From positions 1 to 34,458 of the forward strand of contig JAGFJD010000252.1 of the NCBI GenBank assembly GCA_024102975.1: a DNA stretch of 34,458 nt. Reading direction: 5' to 3'. This document shows, one piece after another, positions 24,344-33,095 of this stretch. The DNA comes from Phaeodactylibacter sp. GTDB taxonomy: Bacteria > Bacteroidota > Bacteroidia > Chitinophagales > Saprospiraceae. The translations under genes were made by a program, and so were the position numbers. Below the pieces are notes generated by a model. That model saw only the letters and a list, made by a program, of their open reading frames with translations. It was not told where the DNA came from and made no database searches. Numbering within the stretch: position 1 is the stretch's first letter; each line of letters starts with the position of its first letter.

Positions 24344-27265
24344 TTAGAATTCAACATTCAGGCCGGCGGTGAGGATGCGGGCCTGCGGGTAGGTGCCGTA
24401 GTCGACGCCCAGCTCGGTGGCGCTTCGCCCGAAGGCGTTCACCTCGGGATCGAAACCGCTGTACCGGGTGAATGTCAGCAGGTTCTGTCCGGTCACGTAA
24501 ACCGTGAGTTGGCGTATATTCAGGCGCTCCAGGCTTTGCGGGTTGAAATTGTAGGACAGCGTTACTGCCTTCAGGCGGAGGTAGGAGCCGTCTTCCACGA
24601 ATCGGGTGGAATTGCGCACGTTGTCCACCTTGCCGCCGCCGATGGCCCGGGGGATGTCGGTGTAGCGGTTTTCCGGCGTCCAGCGGCGCAGCACGGCAGT
24701 GGATTGGTTTTTGCTGTCGAACATGCCTTCCAGGTCGATCCGGGTGGCGTTGAAGATGTCGTTGCCCTGGCTGCCCTGGAAGAAGAGGTCCAGGCCGAAG
24801 TTTTTCCAGGAAAGCGAGTTGGTCAGGCCATAGATGAAATCCGGGTTGGCGTCGCCGATGACGGTGCGGTCGCCCGGGTCGAAGATGCCGTTCCCGTTTA
24901 CGTCCTTGTATGTCAGGTCGCCGGTTTCCGGATTTACCCCTTCCGCAACATAACCGAAGAATACGCCCAGCGGCAGGCCTTCGCGCACGATGGCTACGTC
25001 CTGGTTGTTGCTGTACACCCTGCCAAAGTAGTACACGTCGGTGTACTGCAGTTCCAGCACTTTGTTCTTGTTGAAGGAGATGTTGAAATCGGTGTTCCAG
25101 CGCAGAGCGCCGGTGGTATTTACGGTGGACAGGTTAAACTCCAGCCCTCTGTTTTCGATGGTTCCGGCATTGGTCTGTATGGAGGTGATGGGCAGGGAGT
25201 TGGAGAGCTGCACGTTTAGCAGCACGTCGTCCGTTTTTTTATAATAGGCGTCGGCGGTAAAGTTGACCCGCCCCTGCCACAGGGAGAGGTCCAGGCCGAT
25301 GTTGGACTGGTCGGTGGTTTCCCACCGCAGGTCGGGGTTGCCGTAGGTAACCTGTACGGCGGCCGGCCCGGAAAGGGGGTTGGTGGCTGCCCGGCGGTAG
25401 TATGACACCAGCCCGTAGCGGGCGTAGTTGGAGATGCCCTCCTGGTTGCCGTTCCTGCCCCAGCCGAGGCGCAGCTTCATGTCGTAAATGGCGTCGAAAC
25501 CCTGCATGAACGGCTCTGCCGAGATGCGCCATCCGAGCGAGAAGGAAGGCATGGTGCCCCAGTGGTGCGCGAGCTTGGAGGAGCCGTCCCGCCGGGCTGA
25601 AGCCGTCAGCAGGTATTTGCTTTTGTAATCGTAGGTGATTCGGCCGAAGAAGGAAGCCAGGGCCCATTCCTGCACGTCGGTGCTGGCGGAGATGCTGTTC
25701 GCCGCGTTGAGGGTAGTAACGGATACATCGGCAGGGAAATCGTTGCCGTAGATGTAGGAGTTGCCCCAGTGCGACTTCTGGATGCTGCTGCCTGCCAGGA
25801 ATGACATTCGGCTGTTGCCGAAAGTGGCCGAATAGCTGGCGGTATTTTCCCACAGCCAGATGGCGCTGTTGGAGCGGTCGGCCTGCCCCAGGCCGTTCTG
25901 GTTGCGGCCGTAGTTGGTGCGGAAGGGGTTGAGGTAGTATTCCCATTGGTGGGCGTTGATGTCGGCCCCTAAGTTGGTTTTCAGGGCAAAGCCTCTGAAC
26001 AGGGTAGCCTCTGCGTTGAAATTACCGAAGAGGCGGGTGTCGATAGCTTCCTGGTCGGGGCCGAACATATAGGCCACCGGGTTCTCCCAGGACGGCTGGA
26101 AGGGGTTGGGGTCGTACTGCCCGCTTCCGTCATCCTTGTAAATGCCGAGGAAAGGCGGCGTGTTGAGGGCGCTCATGATGACGCCGCCCCGGCCGCTGCT
26201 GGCGTTGTCGGGCGTGTCTTTGGTGCTGGAGCGCAGCACGTTCACGCTGGTGCCTACCTTCAGCCAGCTGGTGGCCTGGTTGTCGAGGTTGAGGCGCACC
26301 GAATAGCGGCCGAAACGGGCGGGCTTTACGATGCCCTCCTGGTTGAGGTAGTTGGCGGAAAAGAGGTAGCGGGTTTTCTCGTTGCCTCCCGAGAATGCCA
26401 GTTGGTAACTCTGGTTGCTGCCGTAGCCGAATACCTCTTCGCTCCAGTCGGTATACCCGGTAGCCGACGGGTCGAGCGCGCCGGGGATGATCTCATTCAT
26501 CAGGTCTCGGTATTGCCTGGTGCTGAGCGTTTCGACCGTCTTGCGCAGGTCCGACACGCCGGCGTAAGCACTGAAGGTGATGACGGAGGTGTTCTCCGCT
26601 CCCCGCCTGGTGGTGATGATGACCACGCCGTTGGCTGCCCGCGCGCCGTAGATGGCGGCCGAGGAGGCGTCCTTCAGGACCGTCATGGTGGCGATGTCAG
26701 CCGGGTTCAGCCCGCGGATGTCGGTGGTGGGTACGCCGTCCACGACGTAAAGCGGCTCGTTGCCTGCCAGCACGGAGGTGGCGCCGCGCACCCGCACGGC
26801 GATGTCGGCACCAGGCTTGCCGGAGGGCTGCACGACCTGCACGCCCGCCGCCTTCCCCTGCAGGGCCTCGGCGGCAGAAACCATGGGCCTGTTTTTGATG
26901 GCCTTTTCGTCGATGACGACCACGGAGGTGGTGAGGTCTTCCTTCCGCTGTGTGCCGTAACCGATGACGACTACGTCGTTCAGGATATAACTGGCGGTTT
27001 GCAGCACGACGTCGATCCTGGTTTTGCCGTCTATGGCAATCTCCTGCGGTTCGTAACCGGTGTAGGAAAAAACCAGGGTTCCTGTGGCCATTTCTATGGT
27101 ATAATTGCCGTCTGCGTCTGTAATGGTTCCCTCGGTTGTTCCCTTCACGGACACGGTTGCCCCGATCAGCGGCTCGCCTGAAGTATCGGACACCCTGCCG
27201 GAAACCTGGGCATAGGAGGTCAGGATAGTGAAATAGCTGATCGCAAAAAGTATTAGCCTGGCCAT
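24344..27265 (-). CDS. SusC/RagA family TonB-dependent outer-membrane transporter
   Basis: This 973-residue protein starts at ATG 27265, where the signal peptide MARLILFAISYFTILTSYAQ begins. In-frame codons upstream belong to the intergenic repeat. A carboxypeptidase-regulatory-like beta-sandwich (VSGRVSDTSGEPLIGATVSV) comes first. The SusC signature DVVVIGYGTQRKEDLTTSV and the plug domain follow (AEALQGKAAGVQVVQ, RVRGATSVLAGNEPLYVVDG, DASSAAIYGARAANGVVIIT). The rest is a long 22-strand barrel ending in TAGLNVEF with a terminal aromatic residue. It imports glycan oligosaccharides with energy from TonB-ExbBD. It is followed at 11 bp by susD and preceded at 110 bp by the PKD lipoprotein gene. 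Confidence 0.95.
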   Translation of the reverse strand: MARLILFAISYFTILTSYAQVSGRVSDTSGEPLIGATVSVKGTTEGTITDADGNYTIEMATGTLVFSYTGYEPQEIAIDGKTRIDVVLQTASYILNDVVVIGYGTQRKEDLTTSVVVIDEKAIKNRPMVSAAEALQGKAAGVQVVQPSGKPGADIAVRVRGATSVLAGNEPLYVVDGVPTTDIRGLNPADIATMTVLKDASSAAIYGARAANGVVIITTRRGAENTSVITFSAYAGVSDLRKTVETLSTRQYRDLMNEIIPGALDPSATGYTDWSEEVFGYGSNQSYQLAFSGGNEKTRYLFSANYLNQEGIVKPARFGRYSVRLNLDNQATSWLKVGTSVNVLRSSTKDTPDNASSGRGGVIMSALNTPPFLGIYKDDGSGQYDPNPFQPSWENPVAYMFGPDQEAIDTRLFGNFNAEATLFRGFALKTNLGADINAHQWEYYLNPFRTNYGRNQNGLGQADRSNSAIWLWENTASYSATFGNSRMSFLAGSSIQKSHWGNSYIYGNDFPADVSVTTLNAANSISASTDVQEWALASFFGRITYDYKSKYLLTASARRDGSSKLAHHWGTMPSFSLGWRISAEPFMQGFDAIYDMKLRLGWGRNGNQEGISNYARYGLVSYYRRAATNPLSGPAAVQVTYGNPDLRWETTDQSNIGLDLSLWQGRVNFTADAYYKKTDDVLLNVQLSNSLPITSIQTNAGTIENRGLEFNLSTVNTTGALRWNTDFNISFNKNKVLELQYTDVYYFGRVYSNNQDVAIVREGLPLGVFFGYVAEGVNPETGDLTYKDVNGNGIFDPGDRTVIGDANPDFIYGLTNSLSWKNFGLDLFFQGSQGNDIFNATRIDLEGMFDSKNQSTAVLRRWTPENRYTDIPRAIGGGKVDNVRNSTRFVEDGSYLRLKAVTLSYNFNPQSLERLNIRQLTVYVTGQNLLTFTRYSGFDPEVNAFGRSATELGVDYGTYPQARILTAGLNVEF

Positions 27266-27310
27266 TGTTTCTTGTTTGTTTTTGACGGAATGAGGCTTTT
27301 GAACGGCATT

Positions 27311-27367
27311 GGGTGTTCGGTATTCGGTTGCCGCGAATCGCGAACACCGAACACCGAACACCGAACC
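27311..27367. repeat. CCGAACA heptad inverted repeat between PKD lipoprotein gene and susC
   Basis: The left arm GGTGTTCGGTATTCGG (27312-27327) pairs with CCGAACACCGAACACC (27347-27362) with one mismatch in 16. The right arm contains three and a half tandem CCGAACA units. The hairpin lies in the leader of susC within the operon. It may stabilise or attenuate the downstream transcript, or be a dispersed repeat. Confidence 0.6.
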
Positions 27368-27375
27368 ACAGCTGC

Positions 27376-29142
27376 CTACCGCACCAGCACCATCGTCCAG
27401 GCGGCTGAGCCGTTGTGGTCGCCGGAGATGTCCACGGAGATGGTCAGCGTTTCGGTTGTGCCGTCGTTGAGGTAACTCATGACTTCATACTGGTTGGAGG
27501 GCAAGCCCCCGTTGGGCGGGTTAGCGCCGTCGATATTTTCGCCGCCGTAGTAGCCTTTGTAGAAGCCGACGAAGGCTGCGCCGGAAGCGCCGTTGGTCAC
27601 GGTGATGATAGCCCTGCCGGAAGGCGAGGAGGAAGCCGGCGTAAAGGACCAGGAGTGGATGCCCGAGCCGAAGGCGGCGCCGTTGCCGCTGGCGGCTACT
27701 TCTGCGTCCGACCAGCAGCCGTTGGGGCTGCCCATGTAGCCGTCGTTGCGGGCGTCGCCATTGGTCTTGTATTCATAAGAGCCGTCGGCATTGAAGATGA
27801 ACTCGTCGTTGGTGATGCACGACCAGTCGTCGGTTCCCGTCGAGGAGCCGTCCAGGAAGTTGGGGGGCACGCCCCACCAGGCGCTGCTGCCGAGGGCCGG
27901 GCCGACGAAGATGGAGTTCTCGGCATTGCGGATTCTCCAGGCGCTGCCGACGAGGTCGGCCTCCGTCACGGTGCCGGAAGTAACGGTCAGTTGTTGCTGG
28001 GCGGCGCTGCTGCCGGCATCGTTGGTGGCGGTCAGCTTTACGGTGTATATCCCGGCGCTGGCGTAGGTATGGGTGGGGTTTTCCTGTGTCGAGGTGTTGC
28101 CGTCGCCGAAATCCCAGCTGTAGCTGGAGGCGTAGGTGGAGGTATTGGTAAAGGTGACGGTCAGGCCGTTGATGTCGGCCGTGAAGCCAACCTGGGGCAG
28201 CGGGTCGGGAAGGGCAGGCTCGTCGCCCGGTTTGTCGTAGTGAACCAGGGTTACCCTCCAGTAGGCGTCGGGCTGGCCGGTGGTATTGTTGCCGAATTTC
28301 CACTTCGACTCCAGGATCAGGGTATCCACCTCGCCGTCAAATAATTTGATGACGTCGAGGGTTACCGACTGCTGGGGCGTGCTCACTTCGGTGTCGGTGC
28401 CGATCTTGGGCAGGCCGATGAAGGCGCCCAGGCCGGTAAGGGTGAGTTTTCCGCTGGCGAGGGTGAAGGCGTGGGTGCCGTCGCCAAAGGCGGACAGGTC
28501 GGTGCCGCCGGGCCCGGTGAGGTTGGCCGGTTCGGTGGTTTGGCAGAGGTTGGCCGGCTCGAAAACGCCGCCTTCCGCCCAGAAGTCGCCATTGGAGTCA
28601 TAGGTATAGCTGCCGTCGCGGCCGAAGATGAATTCGTCGTTCATGATGCAGGGTCGCAGGGCGATCTCGTCATTGTCCCGCCCCTGTGCCCACCATACCT
28701 GGGAGCGGTCGATGGGGCCTACTTCCAGCGGCCAGCGGCCCGGAGCTACGACCCGCAGCAGTTTCCAGCTTTTGGAGTCGTCGCCCACCAGCTTGGTCAG
28801 CTCGGCGTCCGGGTCGGTGATGGTGATGGTTTGGGAAGAAACGTCGGTGTCCTGCCCGTTGGGGTGGGTGGCCGTCAGCTTGACCGTGTATGTGCCTTCG
28901 CCCGGATAGGTATGTACCGGGTTCTCTTCCTCGGAACCGGCGGAGTTGTCGCCAAAATCCCAGGAGACTTTCGAGTAATTCCGGGAGGCGTTGGTAAAGG
29001 TCACTTTCCTGAAATCGTCCTGGTCAATGGTATAGGAAAAGCCGGATAACACTTCCACGACTTCGTCCTTTTTGCAGGAAGCGAAGGAAACGAGATAGGC
29101 CGCCAGGAGCAGCAGCCACGAATTCCGTATCAAATTTTTCAT
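27376..29142 (-). CDS. Two-module PKD-domain surface lipoprotein (putative glycan-binding)
   Basis: This 588-residue protein has the lipoprotein signal MKNLIRNSWLLLLAAYLVSFASC, with Cys at 23 followed by KKDE. Two PKD domains are visible: about 35-110 (KVSWDFGDNSAGSEEENPVHTY) and about 317-385 (YSWDFGDGNTSTQENPTHTY). Each PKD is followed by a similar ~200-residue region that includes NDEFIF plus DGSY and a W-rich stretch (SQVWWAQG, SSAWWGVP). The protein is therefore a tandem duplication of PKD plus a beta-rich module. In this operon position, upstream of susC, such proteins are surface glycan-binding proteins analogous to SusE/SusF. The tryptophan clusters are candidate sugar platforms. No catalytic residues are evident. 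Confidence 0.85.
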   Translation of the reverse strand: MKNLIRNSWLLLLAAYLVSFASCKKDEVVEVLSGFSYTIDQDDFRKVTFTNASRNYSKVSWDFGDNSAGSEEENPVHTYPGEGTYTVKLTATHPNGQDTDVSSQTITITDPDAELTKLVGDDSKSWKLLRVVAPGRWPLEVGPIDRSQVWWAQGRDNDEIALRPCIMNDEFIFGRDGSYTYDSNGDFWAEGGVFEPANLCQTTEPANLTGPGGTDLSAFGDGTHAFTLASGKLTLTGLGAFIGLPKIGTDTEVSTPQQSVTLDVIKLFDGEVDTLILESKWKFGNNTTGQPDAYWRVTLVHYDKPGDEPALPDPLPQVGFTADINGLTVTFTNTSTYASSYSWDFGDGNTSTQENPTHTYASAGIYTVKLTATNDAGSSAAQQQLTVTSGTVTEADLVGSAWRIRNAENSIFVGPALGSSAWWGVPPNFLDGSSTGTDDWSCITNDEFIFNADGSYEYKTNGDARNDGYMGSPNGCWSDAEVAASGNGAAFGSGIHSWSFTPASSSPSGRAIITVTNGASGAAFVGFYKGYYGGENIDGANPPNGGLPSNQYEVMSYLNDGTTETLTISVDISGDHNGSAAWTMVLVR

Positions 29143-29180
29143 GCTTTTTGTTGTTTACAGTTGTGAAGGAATATTATGGT

Positions 29181-29239
29181 TCAGAGCTGGTTTGCAGGCC
29201 GCCGCCCGGACTCAGGAATGGCCTGCAAACCAGCTCTGA
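29181..29239. promoter_or_regulatory. Perfect 20-bp inverted repeat upstream of the PUL operon
   Basis: Bases 29181-29200 and 29220-29239 are exact 20-base reverse complements (core CAGAGCTGGTTTGCAGGCC) around a 19-base spacer. The element is about 40 bp upstream of the PKD lipoprotein start and downstream of the regulator gene. It could be a terminator of the regulator transcript, although no T tract follows. It could also be a binding site for the dimeric HTH regulator encoded next door, or a mobile palindromic repeat. The full 29143-29539 gap holds this, a tandem heptad array, and no gene. Confidence 0.6.
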
Positions 29240-29434
29240 AGCCAGCTTGCCTTTTGGCCGATCCGGCAAAGTTCAGACAGAATGTTTTTCTGAATAGCGA
29301 GGTCAAACAGGTGAGGTCAATCAGGCTTTACAAAGGAAGCCTGCGGAGCGGAAAAAACATAAAAAAAGCACCTGACAAACACTCGCCAGGGCGGGATTTT
29401 TGCTGGGATAACCTGGGATTGACAGGGGGGGTAA

Positions 29435-29533
29435 GTTCGCTGTTCGCTGTTCGCTGTTCGCTGTTCGCTGTTCGCTGTTCGCTATTCGCTGTTCGCTGTT
29501 CGCGGTTTGTGGTTTGTGCCTTCGAACTGTGAA
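29435..29533. repeat. TTCGCTG heptad tandem repeat
   Basis: About ten copies of the 7-base unit TTCGCTG run from 29436 to about 29505. They are near perfect (one TTCGCTA, one TTCGCGG). The tail CGAACTGTGAAC (about 29523-29533) is a degenerate inverted copy, so the array can fold back on itself. It starts six bases after the regulator stop on the minus strand. The copy number is likely variable between strains. Confidence 0.8.
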
Positions 29534-29539
29534 CCCCCG

Positions 29540-32500
29540 TCAAAGCATCCGGATGTACTCATTGAGAGAAGCGTCCTTATCCAGTTCCATTTTTTTCTTC
29601 AGCCGGTATTTGCTCTGTTCTACGCCGTTGACGGTGATGTTCAGGATGGAGGCGATCTCCGCGTTGGAGAATCCCATGCGGATAAAATAGCAGAGCCGGA
29701 AATCGTTGTCGGTGATATGAGGGTGCCGGCGCTGGAGTTCGTGTACGAATTCCTGGTGCATCTGGTCGAAGGACTGTCGAAATTGTTCCCAGTAATCCTC
29801 CTGTTGGAGTTCGCCGTCGATGGCGCGGATAAGGCGGCGCAACTCGGGGTGTAACCTGCTGCTGCCCGGCAATTCGACCTTCATTATCCGGGCTTTCAAG
29901 TCTTCCAGGAACTGGTTTTTGTGGGCGCTCTGTAGTACTGAAGCGCTGAGGCGGGCCTGTTTGGCTTCCACCTCTTTTTCGAGGTTTTCGTTTTTCAGCC
30001 TCAGTATTTCCTGTTCTGCCCGGAAGGACTGCTCCTGGAAGGCGGCCTCCTGGTGTTCCAGCAGGTATCGGATAAGGAGGTAAGCGACCCCAAGCAGGGC
30101 GAGCAGGCACAGCAGGTAGAACCACCAGGTTTCCCAGAAGGGAGGCGACACTTCAATGGCCAGGGGCCGGGGTGCCCCCCATACGCCGTCGCTGTTGGAG
30201 GCTTTGATTTTCAACCGGTAGGTGCCCCCCTTCAGGTTGGAAAAAAACGCCCGGTGCTGGCCGGCTTCCAGGTAGTTCCAGTGTTCATCGAAGCCTTCCA
30301 GTTGGTAAGCGTACTTGTTCTTTGCCGGCTTGGTATAGTCCGTTCCCGTAAATTCGAAGATGATGCCCCGGTCCGCATAGGAGAGGCGGACAACCGTTCC
30401 CGGGGCGTTGAGGTTGCCGTTCAGCACGGTGCGCCCGTTCCATTCACCGACGGGTACGGATTGCCCGGACAGCTTCAGGCCGGTGAAAACGGCCTCCGGC
30501 GGATGTGCGTTGGGGTTGATGCCGGACGGGTTGAGGATGGAAAAGCCGTTGGTTCCGCCGAAAAGCAACTGCCCGTTTTTCAGGCGGAGGGAGGCGCGGG
30601 GGTTGTACTGGTTGTTGGGCAGGTTGTCGTCGGCGCCGAAATCCATGAATGTCCGGGCCCGGGGATCGAGGCGCACGATGCCTTTCTGGGTGCTGATCCA
30701 CAGGTGCCCCTGCCCGTCTTCTTCGATGCTGTTGACCATGTTGGAGGGCAGGCCGTCTTCGGTATCGAGGTGGTAAATTTCATCGGTATCCGGAGAGAGG
30801 CAGTTCAGGCCGTTGAATTCCGTGCCGACCCAGAGCCTGCCCTGGCTGTCCTGGAAGAGGCATTGCAGGTTGTCGCCGCTCAGAGGAGGCGCCCCGCCGG
30901 TCCCTTCGCGGTCGTACCGGCGGACGAGCCCCGTGTTGATGTCCAGCCGGTTCAGGCCCCGGTCTTCGCTGGCGGCCCAGACGTAGCCGCGTTTTTCATC
31001 CAGCAGCACGTCGACGATCTGAACGCTGGAAATGCCGGCATCGTCTGCCGGATCGGACGGGAATCGTTGAAAAGTGCCGGCGCCCGGCGGCAGGTAGTTG
31101 ATCCCTCCGCCCAGGGTGCCGATCCACAGCCCCCCTGCTTTGTCCGGTTCTATATCCCAGATATTGTTGTGGGAAAGCGAACCGGCATTTTCCGGCTGGT
31201 GCCGGAAATTCCGGATGGTGCCGCTCCTGGTGTCAAAAAAGGACAACCCGTCGGCATAAGTGCCGACCCACAAGCCACCCTCTCCCGTAGTTTTCAGGCA
31301 GGTGATCACGGGTTTTGGGAATGGTTTGCCGGAAACCATAGCTGCCTGCAGTTCGCCCACGCTTTCCCCATGGGCATCGGCATAAAACAGGCCGCCCCCG
31401 TCGGCGCCGATCCAGAGCCTGCCCGCTTCGTCCTGCTCCAGGGCCAGTACCGACCGGAGGCCTTTCCTGCCGTAGTCGTTCTGGTTCTCGTAGATCAGGA
31501 AAGGGGAGGAGAAAGCCTTGTGGATATTCACCCCGCCGTTGAAGGTGCCTACCCAGAGGTTGCCGGTCCGGTCGAACATCAAATGGTAGAGGGCATTGGT
31601 GTTTAGCGCCTGGGGGAAGCTCGCCGAAGCCGTTACGTGCTGAAATTCTCCGGTAGACGGGTTCATGATGCTGAGGCCGCCCCCGTCGGTGGCGATCCAG
31701 AGGCGGCCGGCAGCGTCGAATGCCAGGTCGGTGATGATATTGTGGGAGAGGGTGCGCTCCGGGTTGCTGCCGTTGTGGTAAAAATGCCTGAACTGCCGGT
31801 TTGCCGGATCGTATTGATACAAGCCGCTGCCGGCGGTTCCGATCCACAGGTTGCCCTGCCGGTCCTGGCGAAGGGATTTTTCATAGCTGTCCAGGTTCAG
31901 CGCGTCATCGCTGCTGATCACTGTATTGGACCGGGAGGCGGGGTCAAAATGGTTGATGCCCCTCCCGTCGGTGGCGATCCATATTTTCCCTTCCCCGTCT
32001 TCCAGGAAATCGAAGACGAAATCGTTGCTAAGTTGGAGGCTGCACCCGCTGCACAAGTGCCCGGTTTTCCTGTAGTTTTCATCAAAAACAACAGCGCCGC
32101 TGCCCAGGGTGCCCACCCACAGCCAGCCCCGGCTGTCTTCAAAAATAGTGCGGACGGTGGCCCGCTCCCAGTCGATTTCGGCGTCCGGCCCGGCCGGGAA
32201 GCGTTCGAACCGCTCCTTCGCGGGGTCCCATACGCTGATGCCTGCTTCCCGGTGGCCTACCCATATTTTTCCCTGCCGGCCTTCCATCAGCGCCAGAACG
32301 GTGGGGCCTGCCAGGGTGCCGCCATCGCCTTCCGCCGGCAGGAAAACCCGGCACTCGTAGCCGTCGTAGCGGTTGAGGCCATAGCGGGTGCCGATCCAGA
32401 TCAGCCCGCTCCGGTCCTGGAGGATTGAATATACAGTGTTATGGGACAGCCCGTTTTCCGGCGTCAGGTGGTCGAATGCGATGGGGCCACGGTGGGCCTG

Positions 32501-32578
32501 GCTGTTTCCGGCGGACGGAAAAGCGGAAAGTAATGTGGTCAGGAATAATGCTCTAACGATCAAACCCGGGGGGCGCAT
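29540..32578 (-). CDS. Membrane-spanning ligand-sensor transcription regulator (Reg_prop, Y_Y_Y, LuxR-type HTH)
   Basis: This 1012-residue protein begins with a signal peptide (LIVRALFLTTLLSAFPSAG). Repeated propeller blades of the two-component-regulator-propeller type follow through about residue 720 (GLIWIGTRYGLNRYDG, KIWVGHREAGIS, LWVGTLGSGAV and similar). Next come a Y_Y_Y beta domain (YAYQLEGFDEHWNY, GTYRLKIKASNSDGVWG), one transmembrane helix at about 817-838 (FYLLCLLALLGVAYLLIRYLL) and a coiled coil. The C-terminal HTH is at about 950-1000 (FIRMGFSNAEIASILNITVN). There is no histidine kinase or receiver domain, so it differs from hybrid two-component regulators and would act as a one-component membrane regulator. 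It directly precedes the glycan operon on the same strand. It probably senses the polysaccharide breakdown product in the periplasm and activates the locus. Confidence 0.9.
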   Translation of the reverse strand: MRPPGLIVRALFLTTLLSAFPSAGNSQAHRGPIAFDHLTPENGLSHNTVYSILQDRSGLIWIGTRYGLNRYDGYECRVFLPAEGDGGTLAGPTVLALMEGRQGKIWVGHREAGISVWDPAKERFERFPAGPDAEIDWERATVRTIFEDSRGWLWVGTLGSGAVVFDENYRKTGHLCSGCSLQLSNDFVFDFLEDGEGKIWIATDGRGINHFDPASRSNTVISSDDALNLDSYEKSLRQDRQGNLWIGTAGSGLYQYDPANRQFRHFYHNGSNPERTLSHNIITDLAFDAAGRLWIATDGGGLSIMNPSTGEFQHVTASASFPQALNTNALYHLMFDRTGNLWVGTFNGGVNIHKAFSSPFLIYENQNDYGRKGLRSVLALEQDEAGRLWIGADGGGLFYADAHGESVGELQAAMVSGKPFPKPVITCLKTTGEGGLWVGTYADGLSFFDTRSGTIRNFRHQPENAGSLSHNNIWDIEPDKAGGLWIGTLGGGINYLPPGAGTFQRFPSDPADDAGISSVQIVDVLLDEKRGYVWAASEDRGLNRLDINTGLVRRYDREGTGGAPPLSGDNLQCLFQDSQGRLWVGTEFNGLNCLSPDTDEIYHLDTEDGLPSNMVNSIEEDGQGHLWISTQKGIVRLDPRARTFMDFGADDNLPNNQYNPRASLRLKNGQLLFGGTNGFSILNPSGINPNAHPPEAVFTGLKLSGQSVPVGEWNGRTVLNGNLNAPGTVVRLSYADRGIIFEFTGTDYTKPAKNKYAYQLEGFDEHWNYLEAGQHRAFFSNLKGGTYRLKIKASNSDGVWGAPRPLAIEVSPPFWETWWFYLLCLLALLGVAYLLIRYLLEHQEAAFQEQSFRAEQEILRLKNENLEKEVEAKQARLSASVLQSAHKNQFLEDLKARIMKVELPGSSRLHPELRRLIRAIDGELQQEDYWEQFRQSFDQMHQEFVHELQRRHPHITDNDFRLCYFIRMGFSNAEIASILNITVNGVEQSKYRLKKKMELDKDASLNEYIRML

Positions 32579-32597
32579 CGTGCCGGATATTTTTCTG

Positions 32598-32605
32598 CAA
32601 AGGTG
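32598..32605 (-). promoter_or_regulatory. Possible -7 element of the regulator gene
   Basis: The minus strand reads CACCTTTG, one mismatch from TAnnTTTG, about 20 bases before ATG 32578. It is followed by an A-rich leader. Further upstream, TTGGACA and TGTCCAA (within about 32653-32684) form a dyad that could be an operator. Evidence is weak. Confidence 0.3.
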
Positions 32606-32771
32606 CGAACTTTCCGGTATTGTGGAGGCGTATTTTGGGCGGCGGCGGATTGTTGGACAATTTTCGGGGCTGTCCTGGTGTCCAAAACGGCTATTTTGAA
32701 ACAGGTGAAAAAGAAGCGAATGGAAATAATCTGCTGTTTGTTTCAGCCCATTTTAAGGATTCCTGGTTCTG

Positions 32772-33095
32772 CTAATACTCCACCCCTGCCTCTTCCCGCT
32801 GATAAAAAACCTTACCAACTCTATTGATATGATCGATCAAATCCGGATTATCGATATGCTCAAAAATGGAGAGATCTATCATGTAAGGCAGTAGCAGGTC
32901 ATCCAGTTCAGTCTCTATTCGGAACAACGTTTTGAGGTTTAGTTTGGACCCCAACAGGGTTAGGTCGATATCGGAACCAGGACGATAAGTCTCTTTTGCT
33001 CTCGAACCATAGAGTATTACCTTCTCTACTTCAGGAAATTGAGCAAAGACGCTGTTCATTTTTTCAATCGTATGTTCTTTTAATCCGAATTTCAT
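32772..33095 (-). CDS. Minimal nucleotidyltransferase (MNT antitoxin, HI0073-like)
   Basis: This 107-residue protein has the minimal NTase fold. GSRAKE (30-35) is followed by SDIDL with Asp42 and Asp44, and the third acidic residue is Asp74 in YMIDLSIFE. The GSx10DxD pattern of the DNA polymerase-beta superfamily is complete, so it may be catalytically active. Its start overlaps the stop of the HEPN gene by four bases (ATGA). In HEPN/MNT toxin-antitoxin systems such proteins silence the HEPN RNase, in some cases by adding AMP near the active site. This is established for MntA-HepT; activity here is inferred. Confidence 0.9.
   Translation of the reverse strand: MKFGLKEHTIEKMNSVFAQFPEVEKVILYGSRAKETYRPGSDIDLTLLGSKLNLKTLFRIETELDDLLLPYMIDLSIFEHIDNPDLIDHINRVGKVFYQREEAGVEY

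Noticed and set aside
27376..29142. T9SS sorting domain on the PKD protein
   Set aside because: The C-terminus lacks the type A pattern, and the N-terminal lipobox already explains surface anchoring.
29435..29533. Possible CRISPR array
   Set aside because: Units are 7 bases with no spacers, no 25-40 bp repeats and no cas genes; it is a simple tandem repeat.
29540..32578. Hybrid two-component system (HTCS) label for the regulator
   Set aside because: Propeller and Y_Y_Y domains match, but there is no HisKA/HATPase region and no receiver domain before the HTH.
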